Source: Microbacterium sp. MAH-37
GTDB lineage: Bacteria; Actinomycetota; Actinomycetes; Actinomycetales; Microbacteriaceae
Direction: 5' to 3'
DNA length: 64,000 bases
Assembly (NCBI RefSeq): GCF_009758255.1
Contig: NZ_WSEN01000002.1
Location: forward strand, 1 to 64,000
Made by a program: the position numbers and the translations under genes. Below, piece by piece: positions 7,734 to 15,842 of the stretch. Under the pieces are notes generated by a model that saw only the letters and a program-made list of their open reading frames with translations, did no database searches and was not told the origin of the DNA. Each line of letters begins with the position of its first letter. The stretch's first letter is position 1.

Positions 7734-8470
7734 GAGGACGGGCCCTTCACGATCGGGCCGGTGCCGGCGAGCACCTTCGCCGGCAGTGCGGTCTCGACGA
7801 TCTTCCCGTCGATCGCCTCGACGCGCAGAGCGAGCGGATCCTCGACCGGGCTGATCGCGGTGACGAACTCGGAGCCGTCGAAGTGCAGCGACTGCAGGTT
7901 TCCGACGGCGTACCCGGTGGCGAGTTCGCCGCTGCGCAGTGCCGCGTGGAACAGCGGCTGGCGCTGGTCCTCCGCGTCGTAGTGCGGGCAGAAGCTGCCG
8001 TGCAGGAACCCGAGTCCCTCGGGCAGCACCTGCAGGGTCGGGCCGTAGCTGTCGGTCGTGCCGCCCTCGAACCAGCAGATCCCGCCGGCGCTGCCGCCGG
8101 TGAACACGGTGTTCGAGGCGGGGTCCTCCCACATCTCGCGCAGGATCTCGTCCAGACCCTGCCGGCGCCACACGTCGAGCATGTTCGCGGTGTTGCCGCC
8201 GCCGACGTGGACCACGTCGAATCCCTTCACGAACCCGGCGAGGTCGTCGATCGCCCGATGGAACAGCGGCAGGTGGTGAGGCGCGCACCGGTCCGCATGA
8301 TAGGTCGTGTAGAAGCTGAGGATGTATGCCGGGTCATCGCCTGTCGCGGTCCCCAGGAACAGCACGCGCGGCCGCTCCTTGCCCGTCAGCCCCAGGATGT
8401 ATTCGTGCGTCGGATCGTTCCGCCGCTCCATCATGACCTTGCCGGCCCCGGTCGCCACCACGTGCGCCAT
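7730..8470 (-). CDS. pepE: peptidase S51 family, probable alpha-aspartyl dipeptidase (PepE-like)
   Basis: 246 residues, cytosolic. Family S51 features: the nucleophile elbow FTGGSAGGICWF with the active Ser in G-x-S-A-G, a preceding VVHVGGGNTANML loop and a TDSYGPTLQVLP segment. Such enzymes cut dipeptides with N-terminal Asp, or related cyanophycin-like substrates. ATG 8470 has an ideal GGGAGG seven bases ahead; the reading frame is open further upstream but without a better start. The stop overlaps the start of the Dcu-type carrier, so peptide cleavage and C4-acid transport are translationally coupled. Alternative: a cyanophycinase-like or other S51 hydrolase. Confidence 0.85.
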   Translation of the reverse strand: MAHVVATGAGKVMMERRNDPTHEYILGLTGKERPRVLFLGTATGDDPAYILSFYTTYHADRCAPHHLPLFHRAIDDLAGFVKGFDVVHVGGGNTANMLDVWRRQGLDEILREMWEDPASNTVFTGGSAGGICWFEGGTTDSYGPTLQVLPEGLGFLHGSFCPHYDAEDQRQPLFHAALRSGELATGYAVGNLQSLHFDGSEFVTAISPVEDPLALRVEAIDGKIVETALPAKVLAGTGPIVKGPSS

Positions 8471-8539
8471 CGCAACCTCCCGTTCTGCGTGTTCTTCCCC
8501 TGCGCATAAGCTAGCGGCACTCATCACGCGAAGGCGAGA

Positions 8540-9946
8540 GTGGATCACCGGAGCATCCGGGTGAGGCATGATGGCATCACACATCTGAGCCTGGGGGCAG
8601 CCATCAAGACGCACGACGACGTGACGGACGAGTTCTCCGATTTCGCGACGCTCCTGCAGGGAGCTCAGACACCGACCGATGCCGACCGCGCCGTGCGCCG
8701 CAGGCGCGGCAAGATCGGGCTGCTGATCACCGCGATCGTGCTCGTGCTGATCCTCGGTGCCACCGGGGGATACGTCTGGTGGGCGCTGACGGCATCGCTG
8801 CCTGCACCGGCCGCGTCATCGCAGACTCCTGCCGCACCGGCGCCCGCCGCGGCGGTCATCGCGCTGCCCCAGGCCGGCGCCGCGGCGCTCGCCATCTCCG
8901 GCGGTGAGGCGTACCTCGGCGAGACGCCCGGCATCTGGGCGCAGAGCGGCACGAACGACCCACGCCCGATGGCGAGCATCAGCAAGCTCATCACCGCGCT
9001 GGTCGTGCTCGAGCGCAAGCCGCTCGCGGATGCCACCGACCCCGGCCCCACGATCGTGTTCAGCAAGGCCGATCACGATCTCTACGACAAGTACTACGTG
9101 CTGGGCGCGACCATCAAGGCGATGCCGACCGGCAGTTCGATGTCCGAGCGCGATGCGCTCGCCGCGATGCTCGTCCCGTCGGCCAGTAACTACGCCGAGG
9201 CGGTCTCCACCTGGGCGTACGGCTCGCAGGACGCATTCCTCAGCGCCGCGCGGAAGTGGCTCGCGAAGAACGGCCTCGCGGACACGCGGATCGTCGAGCC
9301 GACCGGCATCAGCCCGAAGAACACCAGTACGCCGGCCGACCTCATCACGCTGGGCCGGCTGGCGGCGGCGAACCCGGCGGTCGCCGCGATCTCGGGAACC
9401 CGTTCCCTCTCACTGCCCGGCATCGGCGGCGTCTCCAACACCAACGGCCTGCTCGGCGTCGAGGGGATCACGGGGCTGAAGACCGGGAACCTGGGCGACG
9501 GCGCGCACAACCTGCTCTACACCGCGTCGCTCGACGTGGGCATCGGCACGCCGCTCTCCGTGGTCGGAGTGATGCTCGGCGGTGCGACAGAAGGATCTGT
9601 CGACGCCGACGTGCAGTCGCTGCTCGCGAGCATCCGTGAGGGGTTCCACGAAGTCCGGGTCGGGAGCGCCGGTCAGGTGGTCGGACAGGTGACGACGCCG
9701 TGGGGCGACAAGGCGCAGCTGGTGATCGCCGACAGCCCGTCGCTCCTGATCTGGTCGGACACACCGATCGAGGTCACCATGAAGACCGGGAAGCCGACGG
9801 CCTACACCGACGGCGAGGTCGTCGGCAGCATCACCTGGACGGCTGGTCCGAACACGACGACCTCCGACATCGCGCTCAAGGGCACGATCGGCCAGCCCGA
9901 CGAATGGTGGCGGCTGACGAACCCCGAGGTGCTCGCCGGCGGCTGA
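8540..9946 (+). CDS. D-alanyl-D-alanine carboxypeptidase-like protein (S11), SxN motif altered
   Basis: 468 residues from GTG 8540; in-frame GTG 8621 is an alternative start. One membrane anchor (KIGLLITAIVLVLILGATG, about residues 58-78) puts the rest outside, after an Ala/Pro-rich linker. The penicillin-binding fold shows SxxK as SISK (Ser146, Lys149) and KTG in LKTGNLG. The SxN motif, normally SAN in this family, reads SAS in PSASNYAEA, so the conserved Asn is replaced by Ser. Canonical members trim the terminal D-Ala from peptidoglycan stem peptides; the change could lower or redirect activity. The C-terminal beta domain resembles the PBP5 tail region. Monocistronic, convergent with cardiolipin synthase. 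Confidence 0.85.
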   Translation: MDHRSIRVRHDGITHLSLGAAIKTHDDVTDEFSDFATLLQGAQTPTDADRAVRRRRGKIGLLITAIVLVLILGATGGYVWWALTASLPAPAASSQTPAAPAPAAAVIALPQAGAAALAISGGEAYLGETPGIWAQSGTNDPRPMASISKLITALVVLERKPLADATDPGPTIVFSKADHDLYDKYYVLGATIKAMPTGSSMSERDALAAMLVPSASNYAEAVSTWAYGSQDAFLSAARKWLAKNGLADTRIVEPTGISPKNTSTPADLITLGRLAAANPAVAAISGTRSLSLPGIGGVSNTNGLLGVEGITGLKTGNLGDGAHNLLYTASLDVGIGTPLSVVGVMLGGATEGSVDADVQSLLASIREGFHEVRVGSAGQVVGQVTTPWGDKAQLVIADSPSLLIWSDTPIEVTMKTGKPTAYTDGEVVGSITWTAGPNTTTSDIALKGTIGQPDEWWRLTNPEVLAGG

Positions 9947-9955
9947 GCCGCGGGA

Positions 9956-11416
9956 TCAGTTCAGCGCCGAGGTCAGCCGGAAGACTCCGTCGAGGAACGT
10001 CGACTTCGCGGGCTCGCGCAGCCACTCCTCGAGGGTGAGCTCGCGTCCGGCATCCCGGTACTTCTGCTCCACCTCGCGCATCTGCGCGACGAACGATTCG
10101 CCGCGCACCAGCAGCGACATCTCGGAGTTCAGGCTGAAGGAGCGGATGTCCATGTTGCTCGACCCGATCACGGCGATGTCGTCATCGATCGAGAAGTGCT
10201 TCGCGTGCAGGATGTACGGCGCGGGGTACAGGAAGATCCGCACACCGGCGCGCAGCAGCGTCTCGTAGTACGAGCGCTGCGCGTGGTAGACCATGCCCTG
10301 GTCGCCCAGCTCCGACACGAACAGCTGCACGTCGAGGCCCCGCTGGCAGGCGGTGGTGATCGCGTAGATCATCGCCTCGTCCGGCACGAAGTACGGGCTG
10401 GTCAGGATGACCTTCTCGGTCGCCCCGTGGATCAGCGAGAGGAACATCCGCAGGTTGTTCTCGGTGCCGTAGGCCGGGCCGCTCGGCACCATCTGGCAGT
10501 GCAGATCGCCGCCGGCGGGCGTCGGAACGGCGGATGCCGGAACCCGCTCGACCGCGGAGAGGTCCTCGCCGGTCTCGATCAGCCAGTCCGAGAGGAACAC
10601 GGCATCCACCTGCGCCACGACGGGGCCCTCGACGCGCGAGACGAGCTCCTGCCACATCAGGCCGCGCTTGATGTTCTTCTCGGCGTTGTAGTCGCGCGAG
10701 ATGAGGTTCTGCGAACCGACGAATCCGACCGCGCCGTCGACGACGACGAGCTTGCGGTGGTTGCGCAGGTCGGGGCGCTGGTACTCGCCCTTGAACGGGC
10801 GGAACGGCAGCATCCACGACCACTTCACGCCGATGCGGTCCAGCTCGGCGAACGTCTCCTCCGACTTCGGGATCTTGCGCGAGGCGATGTAGTCGGCGAG
10901 CAGGCGCACGGTGACGCCGCGCTGCACGGCCCGCTCCATCGCGGCGAAGAAGCCGCGCGTGGTGTCATCCCAGGCGGCGATGTAGAACTCGACGTGCACG
11001 TATGTCTTCGCGGTGTCGATCGCGGCGGCCATCGCGTCGATCGAGCCCTGGTAGTCGTCGATCAGCTCGGCGGACGAGTCCCCGACGACCGGCAGGCCGG
11101 TGAGTTCGTGGTTCTGGATCGCGACGCGCTGCAGCCACCGTGGGGCCTCGACGTCGACGTGACCGCCGGCCTCCTCCTTGATCATCGTGGTGATGCGCTT
11201 CTGCTCGTCCTGGCGCTTCTTCGGCAGCCGGAAGTTGCCGATCAGCAGGTACAGCCCCATGCCGACGAACGGCACCAGGAAGATGAGCAGCAGCCAGGCC
11301 ATCGCCGCCGTGGGCTTGCGGCCGCGCGGGATGTAGATCAGCGCGAGCACGTTGATGGCGAGCGCGGCGAGCGCCACGATCGTCCAGATCAGGTTGGCGG
11401 AGAAGAGTGCGGACAT
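9956..11416 (-). CDS. cls: cardiolipin synthase (phospholipase D superfamily)
   Basis: 486 residues. Two N-terminal membrane segments (about 8-30 and 38-58, the PLDc_N region with YIPRGRKPTAAMAWLL) are followed by two PLD domains, each with an HKD motif: HRKLVVVDGAVGFVGSQN near residue 220 and HAKHFSIDDDIAVIGSSN near residue 405. The enzyme condenses two phosphatidylglycerol molecules, or PG with another phospholipid, to cardiolipin at the membrane. Start ATG 11416 has GAAGGAAA at good distance; the longer open frame upstream is not coding. It is divergent from the 11564 membrane-protein gene with a 147-bp shared promoter region. Confidence 0.95.
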   Translation of the reverse strand: MSALFSANLIWTIVALAALAINVLALIYIPRGRKPTAAMAWLLLIFLVPFVGMGLYLLIGNFRLPKKRQDEQKRITTMIKEEAGGHVDVEAPRWLQRVAIQNHELTGLPVVGDSSAELIDDYQGSIDAMAAAIDTAKTYVHVEFYIAAWDDTTRGFFAAMERAVQRGVTVRLLADYIASRKIPKSEETFAELDRIGVKWSWMLPFRPFKGEYQRPDLRNHRKLVVVDGAVGFVGSQNLISRDYNAEKNIKRGLMWQELVSRVEGPVVAQVDAVFLSDWLIETGEDLSAVERVPASAVPTPAGGDLHCQMVPSGPAYGTENNLRMFLSLIHGATEKVILTSPYFVPDEAMIYAITTACQRGLDVQLFVSELGDQGMVYHAQRSYYETLLRAGVRIFLYPAPYILHAKHFSIDDDIAVIGSSNMDIRSFSLNSEMSLLVRGESFVAQMREVEQKYRDAGRELTLEEWLREPAKSTFLDGVFRLTSALN

Positions 11417-11563
11417 CAGTTTCCTTCGGGCCGGGTCGCTACAGTGTTTCACGCCCGGGTGCGCGGTGAGGACAAGTTCATCCGGCGCGGGCGGGGCGCG
11501 AGCCGGGCGGCCATATGATGACCTCGTGGCCGCAACGGTGCGGCGGTGAGAGAAGGATGCCGG

Positions 11564-12688
11564 ATGACCCGGAAGTCTGGCGGCTTCGCCGCGTTCATGC
11601 GGTTCTACATCCGCAGCCCTTACGTCCTGGCGCTGCCCGCACTGGTCGTCTTCGGCCTGTTTCGAGGGTTGACCTGGGAGACGCTCGTTCTGCTTGCGGG
11701 CGTTCTGCTGGTGGTCACGCTGCCGATGGCGGCGTTCGCGATGCGCAGGAAGGCGCTCGCGGATGAGTACGTGCCGCCGCATGCCGGTGCGCTGGGCGCC
11801 CTGCCTGCCAGCGCCGTGTTTACCGCGGACCGGCGAGAGCGTCGCCGAGGGCTCGCGATCGTGTGGTGGGGTGGGATCCTCGCGAGCGGGATCGCCGTGT
11901 GCTGGGGAGTGGCCGAGTTGATCGAAGGCGGCGGAACGTTCGTCACCGGCTCCTTCGGCGGCGCGGACCTGCTCTTCGTGGTCGGCGTGGTGCTGTGGGT
12001 CCTGCTTGTGGCGCATTTCATCTGGACGCGACCCGCACTCAGCCGCGGTGAGCGATTGGCGGAGCAGTATCCGAATGCGCTGGTCACGACCTTCTTCATG
12101 GGGACGACGGACACTATCTCCGCGGGGATGACGCTGCGCGAAGCATGTCGGGCGTCTGCTTCGTGGTGGCGCGCGCGTGTCTCGACCCACTCGACTGTCG
12201 TCGTCGACGACGAGGGCATTGCGTTCTGGCGCGGGTGGGCGCGGCTTCGGCGGCAGTACCTGCTCCCGTGGGCGGCCGTCGGCGGGATCACGCCCGCCTT
12301 CGTCGACGTCGACGGCACGGGCGGAGACGGTGTCGGGCTGGGGATCGAGCTGGAAGTGCGCCTTCTCGAGGACGGCCGAACCGAGGGATGGGACGCGTTG
12401 TCCTTCAGACCGACTCGGAGCACCCTCTGGGCCACCTATCCGTACCGTCGGCGCGATGCTGTCGAGGCCTTCGCCGCCGCGATCGAAGCGCGTCGTCCGC
12501 GCGCGGCGGACCTGTTCCGTGGTACGACGCTCGCTGAGACTCAGGAGCTGCTCGAAGAGTACGAGAATGCGGGCGAGACGGACGCCGCTGCAGCGCTTCT
12601 GGACGACCTGCGGGCGTGGCGTGACCAGCGCGGAGGGGCATTGCCTGAAGGTGCAGATTGGCTCCGTGAGCGTCTGGAGTTCAGATAG
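11564..12688 (+). CDS. membrane protein of unknown function, 374 residues
   Basis: ATG 11564 follows AGAAGGA with good spacing. Four hydrophobic segments occupy the first half (about 13-35, 38-58, 95-115, 132-152), then a soluble C-terminal part of about 210 residues. The latter begins with STHSTVVVDDEGIAFWRG and RRQYLLPWAAVGGITP, reminiscent of bacterial PH-like or YcxB-like membrane-associated domains, and ends in an alpha-helical acidic-basic tail. I cannot assign a function. The gene is single and divergent from cardiolipin synthase; a TCCTGTTC-rich repeat follows it. Confidence 0.75.
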   Translation: MTRKSGGFAAFMRFYIRSPYVLALPALVVFGLFRGLTWETLVLLAGVLLVVTLPMAAFAMRRKALADEYVPPHAGALGALPASAVFTADRRERRRGLAIVWWGGILASGIAVCWGVAELIEGGGTFVTGSFGGADLLFVVGVVLWVLLVAHFIWTRPALSRGERLAEQYPNALVTTFFMGTTDTISAGMTLREACRASASWWRARVSTHSTVVVDDEGIAFWRGWARLRRQYLLPWAAVGGITPAFVDVDGTGGDGVGLGIELEVRLLEDGRTEGWDALSFRPTRSTLWATYPYRRRDAVEAFAAAIEARRPRAADLFRGTTLAETQELLEEYENAGETDAAAALLDDLRAWRDQRGGALPEGADWLRERLEFR

Positions 12689-12719
12689 GGGCCGCCTGTG
12701 GGATCGTGAGGACAGGAGG

Positions 12720-12781
12720 CCGACCAGGAACAGGACGATTCGCTGTCGCCAGTCCTGTTCTCGTCGGATCTCCTGTTCTGG
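12720..12781. repeat. intergenic inverted/direct repeat with TCCTGTTC core
   Basis: GAACAGGAC (12728-12736) pairs with GTCCTGTTC (12752-12760); an outer CCGAC/GTCGG pair extends the stem. A further TCCTGTTCTGG copy at 12771-12781 can pair with the same left arm, so two alternative hairpins are possible. It lies 31 bases after a stop codon and could end transcription, but the third copy suggests a dispersed repeat element. Function unknown. Confidence 0.55.
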
Positions 12782-12859
12782 CGGCAAGCGGACATCCCAC
12801 GGGCGAAGTTCCGTGATCTCACGGATCCGGCGCCCGCCCGCCGATGCGACGCTGGCAGG

Positions 12860-13048
12860 GTGCGGATCGAGATCGAGCTGGACGGCACCGACCCGCCCGT
12901 CGGTCGGGTGAGCGGGCGGGATCAGGCCCTGCCGTTCAGCGGTTGGATCGATCTACTCGCCGTGCTCTCCGACGTCATCGAGACGGCGCGCGACGAAGAC
13001 GGCCACCTCGGTGCGCGTGCGCAGCCCGAGCTTGGCGAGGATGCTTGA
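12860..13048 (+). CDS. possible small conserved protein overlapping the 3' end of the LuxR gene
   Basis: GTG 12860 opens 62 codons. The first 38 residues (MRIEIELDGTDPPVGRV, then PFSGWIDLLAVL) match a short actinobacterial protein I recall, in which a beta strand is followed by PFSGWLDLL. The last 32 codons lie antisense to the DNA-binding end of the large LuxR gene (ends 12953), so the C-terminus is composed of whatever that overlap gives. Convergent 96-bp overlap is unusual; the protein may be real with a new tail, or a decayed remnant. Confidence 0.5.
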   Translation: MRIEIELDGTDPPVGRVSGRDQALPFSGWIDLLAVLSDVIETARDEDGHLGARAQPELGEDA

Positions 13049-15787
13049 GACATGCGTCTCCACGGTGCGCCGCGAGACGTTCAGCCGCTGGGCGATCTGC
13101 GGATTCGTCGCTCCGGTGGCGAGCTGCGCGGCGACCCTCTCCTCGGTGCGGGTGAGCGACTCCCACCCGAACGTCGGCCGCGTGCGCGGCGGCGACAGCA
13201 CCGGGATCCCGAGCTTCCGGAAGCCGGCTCTGGCCCTGGTCACCTCGTGATCGGCGCCGATCTCGGCGTACTCGCGAAGCGCGGTCTCGGCCAGCATCCG
13301 CCGATCGCCCGTCTTCGTCGGCATCGCGCGTGCCGCGACCTCGGCGAGGCGTGCGTGGTCGAGACGGCGCGGCGTGGTCGCCATCAGCCGCTCGGCTTCG
13401 AGCACCGCATCCGAGCCGTCCAGCACGCCGCGCACGACCAGCGCTGTCGCCCGCAGGTATGTGACGCCGGGATTCCGGTCGGCGAAGGCGGCGAGCAGAT
13501 CGGATGCCGCCTGCGCCCGCTCCAGCAGCAGCCGGCTCTCCGCCGGGCGGATGCCGGCCACCAGCCGCGACAGGAGCACGAGATCGAGGCCGAGCTCGGC
13601 GCACTCCATGAGCATGTCCGCCTCGAGGCAGTCCTGCCAGCCGGTCCAGAGCACCTCGAGCGCGGCGGCGTGGTCCTCGCGGGCACGGTCGCGCTGGCTG
13701 AGACCGCGCCAGATCCATGCCCTCCCGCGGCCGGCCCAGGTGGACCTGTCGGGTACCGGGTCGAGCAGCTCGGCGAACTCGATCGCCGCCGCAGGTCCGT
13801 GCTGGCGGGCCACCATGCAGGCCCGCAGGCCCAGCACCGGGCCGATCATCCGCACGTCCATCGTTCCGCTGAGCAGCGACTGGTGCGCGTCGAGCTCGGC
13901 GGTGATGTCGGACAGGTTGCCGGTGCTGCTCAGCGCCTGCGCACCGAAGGCGTGCGCGGCGACCATGCCGGTGCGGTAGCCGAACTCCTCCGACACGCGC
14001 ACTGCCTGCTGCACGAGCGCGGCGACACCGTCGGTGCGTCCGGCATCGGCGAGCGCGAGCGCGAGCTGCGCATGAGGGAACGCCTCGATCGCGGCGAGCG
14101 ACGGATGCCGGTCAGCCGTCTCGGCCGCCGTCGACAGCAGAGCGACAGCCGTGTCCAGGTCGCCCTGGAAGTCGGCGATCTGACCGTGCAGCGCGAGCGC
14201 GGTGACCTGCGCTCCGTGGTTGCCGACCTCCGCGGCCAGCGCGGCGCCCTCGGTGGCGAGCCGCTTCGCGCCGTCGAGGTCGCCGAGCATCAGCCGAGGC
14301 CAGCCGGCGAACGCCAGGTGCGCGGCGCGGTCGGCGGGCTCGATCAGCTCCGACAGCGCCCAGCGCTGGGACTGCTGCTGCGACTCGACGTGCCGGTGCT
14401 GCTGCATGAGCGCGTGCGTGTAGGTCAGGGTGAGGGCCGGCAGCACGTCCGCGGGAACCTCCTCGCTCAGCGCCCGCTCTGCGAGGCTGCTCGCCTCGGC
14501 CGCGCGGCCGGAGCTGAGCGCGGCCCTGGCGAGGCCGGCCGTCGCGCGCACGTGCCGCTCCTCGCCCGCATCCGCGTGGTGTGCGACCCGCTCCCACAGT
14601 TCTGCGGCCATCAGGGGCGCCGCGACCGCCGTGCGCTGCGCGAGCTGCAGCATCCAGTCCAGGTCCTCCGGAGAGACGGGCGCCTGCAGCAGGTGCCCGG
14701 CGACAGTCGCCGGGGTGACGCCCGCGGCATCCATCCGCACCGCCACCTCGCGGTGCAGCTCGGCGCGCACCGCGGCGGGCAGATCCTGCAGCAGCACCTC
14801 CTGGATCAGCTCGTGTCGGAAGCCGAGAGTGTCGGCGTCGATCTCCTCGAGGAAGCCGGCGGCGAACGTCTCGCGCAGCATCGGCAGGAGGGCGCTCATC
14901 GGCTGCCCGGCGACCACCCGCAGCTGTGCGACCGAGAAGCGGGTGCCGAGCAGCGCGGCGGTCGTGAGCATCTCGCGGGTGGCGGCGCCCAGGTGGCTGA
15001 GGTGCCGCATCATCACCATCGACAGCGAGGGGGAGGGGCCGACCGGCGCGGCCACCAGCTTCGCCTGGCCGTCCGGCGCAATCGTGACGGCGTCGTCGCG
15101 CAGCAGGGAGCGCACCATCTCGGTGAGGAACAGCGGGTTGCCGCCGGCCGCCTCCACGTAGTGGGCGAGGGCGCCTTCGACCCGTCCGCCGGTGAGGCGT
15201 TCCACGATCGTCACGCAGGTGGCATCCGGCAGCCGCGGCACCTCGATCTGCGACAGCAGCCCTCGCTCGCTGAGCACGCTGAGCAGGTGGTCGAGGGCGG
15301 GCGAGGTCTCGTGGCGGGCCTGCGTGCGCAGCGAGCAGACGATCAGCAGCGGGAGCTGGGCGAGCGTGCGGCTGACCCGGGTGAGCAGCGCGAGCGAGGC
15401 GTCGTCGGCCCACTGCAGGTCTTCCAGCACGAGCGCGGTCGGCGAGGTCGCGACGCTGTCGGTCACAGCCAGCAGCCGCTCCGCGACGGCGTGCGCGTTG
15501 CGCTCGTCGACGATGCGGCGGTCGTCATCGGTGAGCAGCGAGGCGTACGCGTCGAGCAGCAGCCCGAGCGGGCGGCGCTGATCCATCGCATCCGCACCGG
15601 CACGCAGCACGACCCGCTCGGAACCCGCGCGGGACAGCGCCTGATCGATCAGCGTGCTCTTGCCGATGCCGCCTTCGCCGAGCACGACGATGACGCGTCC
15701 GGACGCGGCTGTGTCGTCCAGCGCGGTGGTGAGCGCACGCAACTCGGCTTCCCTGCCCAGGAACACGCTGACGCCACCGCCTCTCAA
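12953..15787 (-). CDS. large LuxR-family transcriptional regulator with AAA ATPase domain (LAL type)
   Basis: 944 residues. N-terminal AAA/NB-ARC-like ATPase with Walker A GEGGIGKST (about residues 37-45) and Walker B-like LVLEDLQWADD (about 121-131), a long helical TPR-like middle (about 330-850), and a C-terminal LuxR helix-turn-helix, LTRTEERVAAQLATGATN through NVSRRTVETHVSSILAKL (about 880-930). Such proteins act as signal-integrating activators. The start TTG 15787 has GGGG at fair distance; GTG 15766 is an alternative. It is divergent, with only 55 bases between, from the tandem-cyclase gene, whose product also has an AAA and TPR part; they may regulate each other or share a signal. Target genes unknown. 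Confidence 0.9.
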   Translation of the reverse strand: MRGGGVSVFLGREAELRALTTALDDTAASGRVIVVLGEGGIGKSTLIDQALSRAGSERVVLRAGADAMDQRRPLGLLLDAYASLLTDDDRRIVDERNAHAVAERLLAVTDSVATSPTALVLEDLQWADDASLALLTRVSRTLAQLPLLIVCSLRTQARHETSPALDHLLSVLSERGLLSQIEVPRLPDATCVTIVERLTGGRVEGALAHYVEAAGGNPLFLTEMVRSLLRDDAVTIAPDGQAKLVAAPVGPSPSLSMVMMRHLSHLGAATREMLTTAALLGTRFSVAQLRVVAGQPMSALLPMLRETFAAGFLEEIDADTLGFRHELIQEVLLQDLPAAVRAELHREVAVRMDAAGVTPATVAGHLLQAPVSPEDLDWMLQLAQRTAVAAPLMAAELWERVAHHADAGEERHVRATAGLARAALSSGRAAEASSLAERALSEEVPADVLPALTLTYTHALMQQHRHVESQQQSQRWALSELIEPADRAAHLAFAGWPRLMLGDLDGAKRLATEGAALAAEVGNHGAQVTALALHGQIADFQGDLDTAVALLSTAAETADRHPSLAAIEAFPHAQLALALADAGRTDGVAALVQQAVRVSEEFGYRTGMVAAHAFGAQALSSTGNLSDITAELDAHQSLLSGTMDVRMIGPVLGLRACMVARQHGPAAAIEFAELLDPVPDRSTWAGRGRAWIWRGLSQRDRAREDHAAALEVLWTGWQDCLEADMLMECAELGLDLVLLSRLVAGIRPAESRLLLERAQAASDLLAAFADRNPGVTYLRATALVVRGVLDGSDAVLEAERLMATTPRRLDHARLAEVAARAMPTKTGDRRMLAETALREYAEIGADHEVTRARAGFRKLGIPVLSPPRTRPTFGWESLTRTEERVAAQLATGATNPQIAQRLNVSRRTVETHVSSILAKLGLRTRTEVAVFVARRLDDVGEHGE

Positions 15788-15842
15788 GCAGTCCCCATGA
15801 GTCCGTCCCCTGATCGCAGATTCTAGTGAGGTCGATACACCC

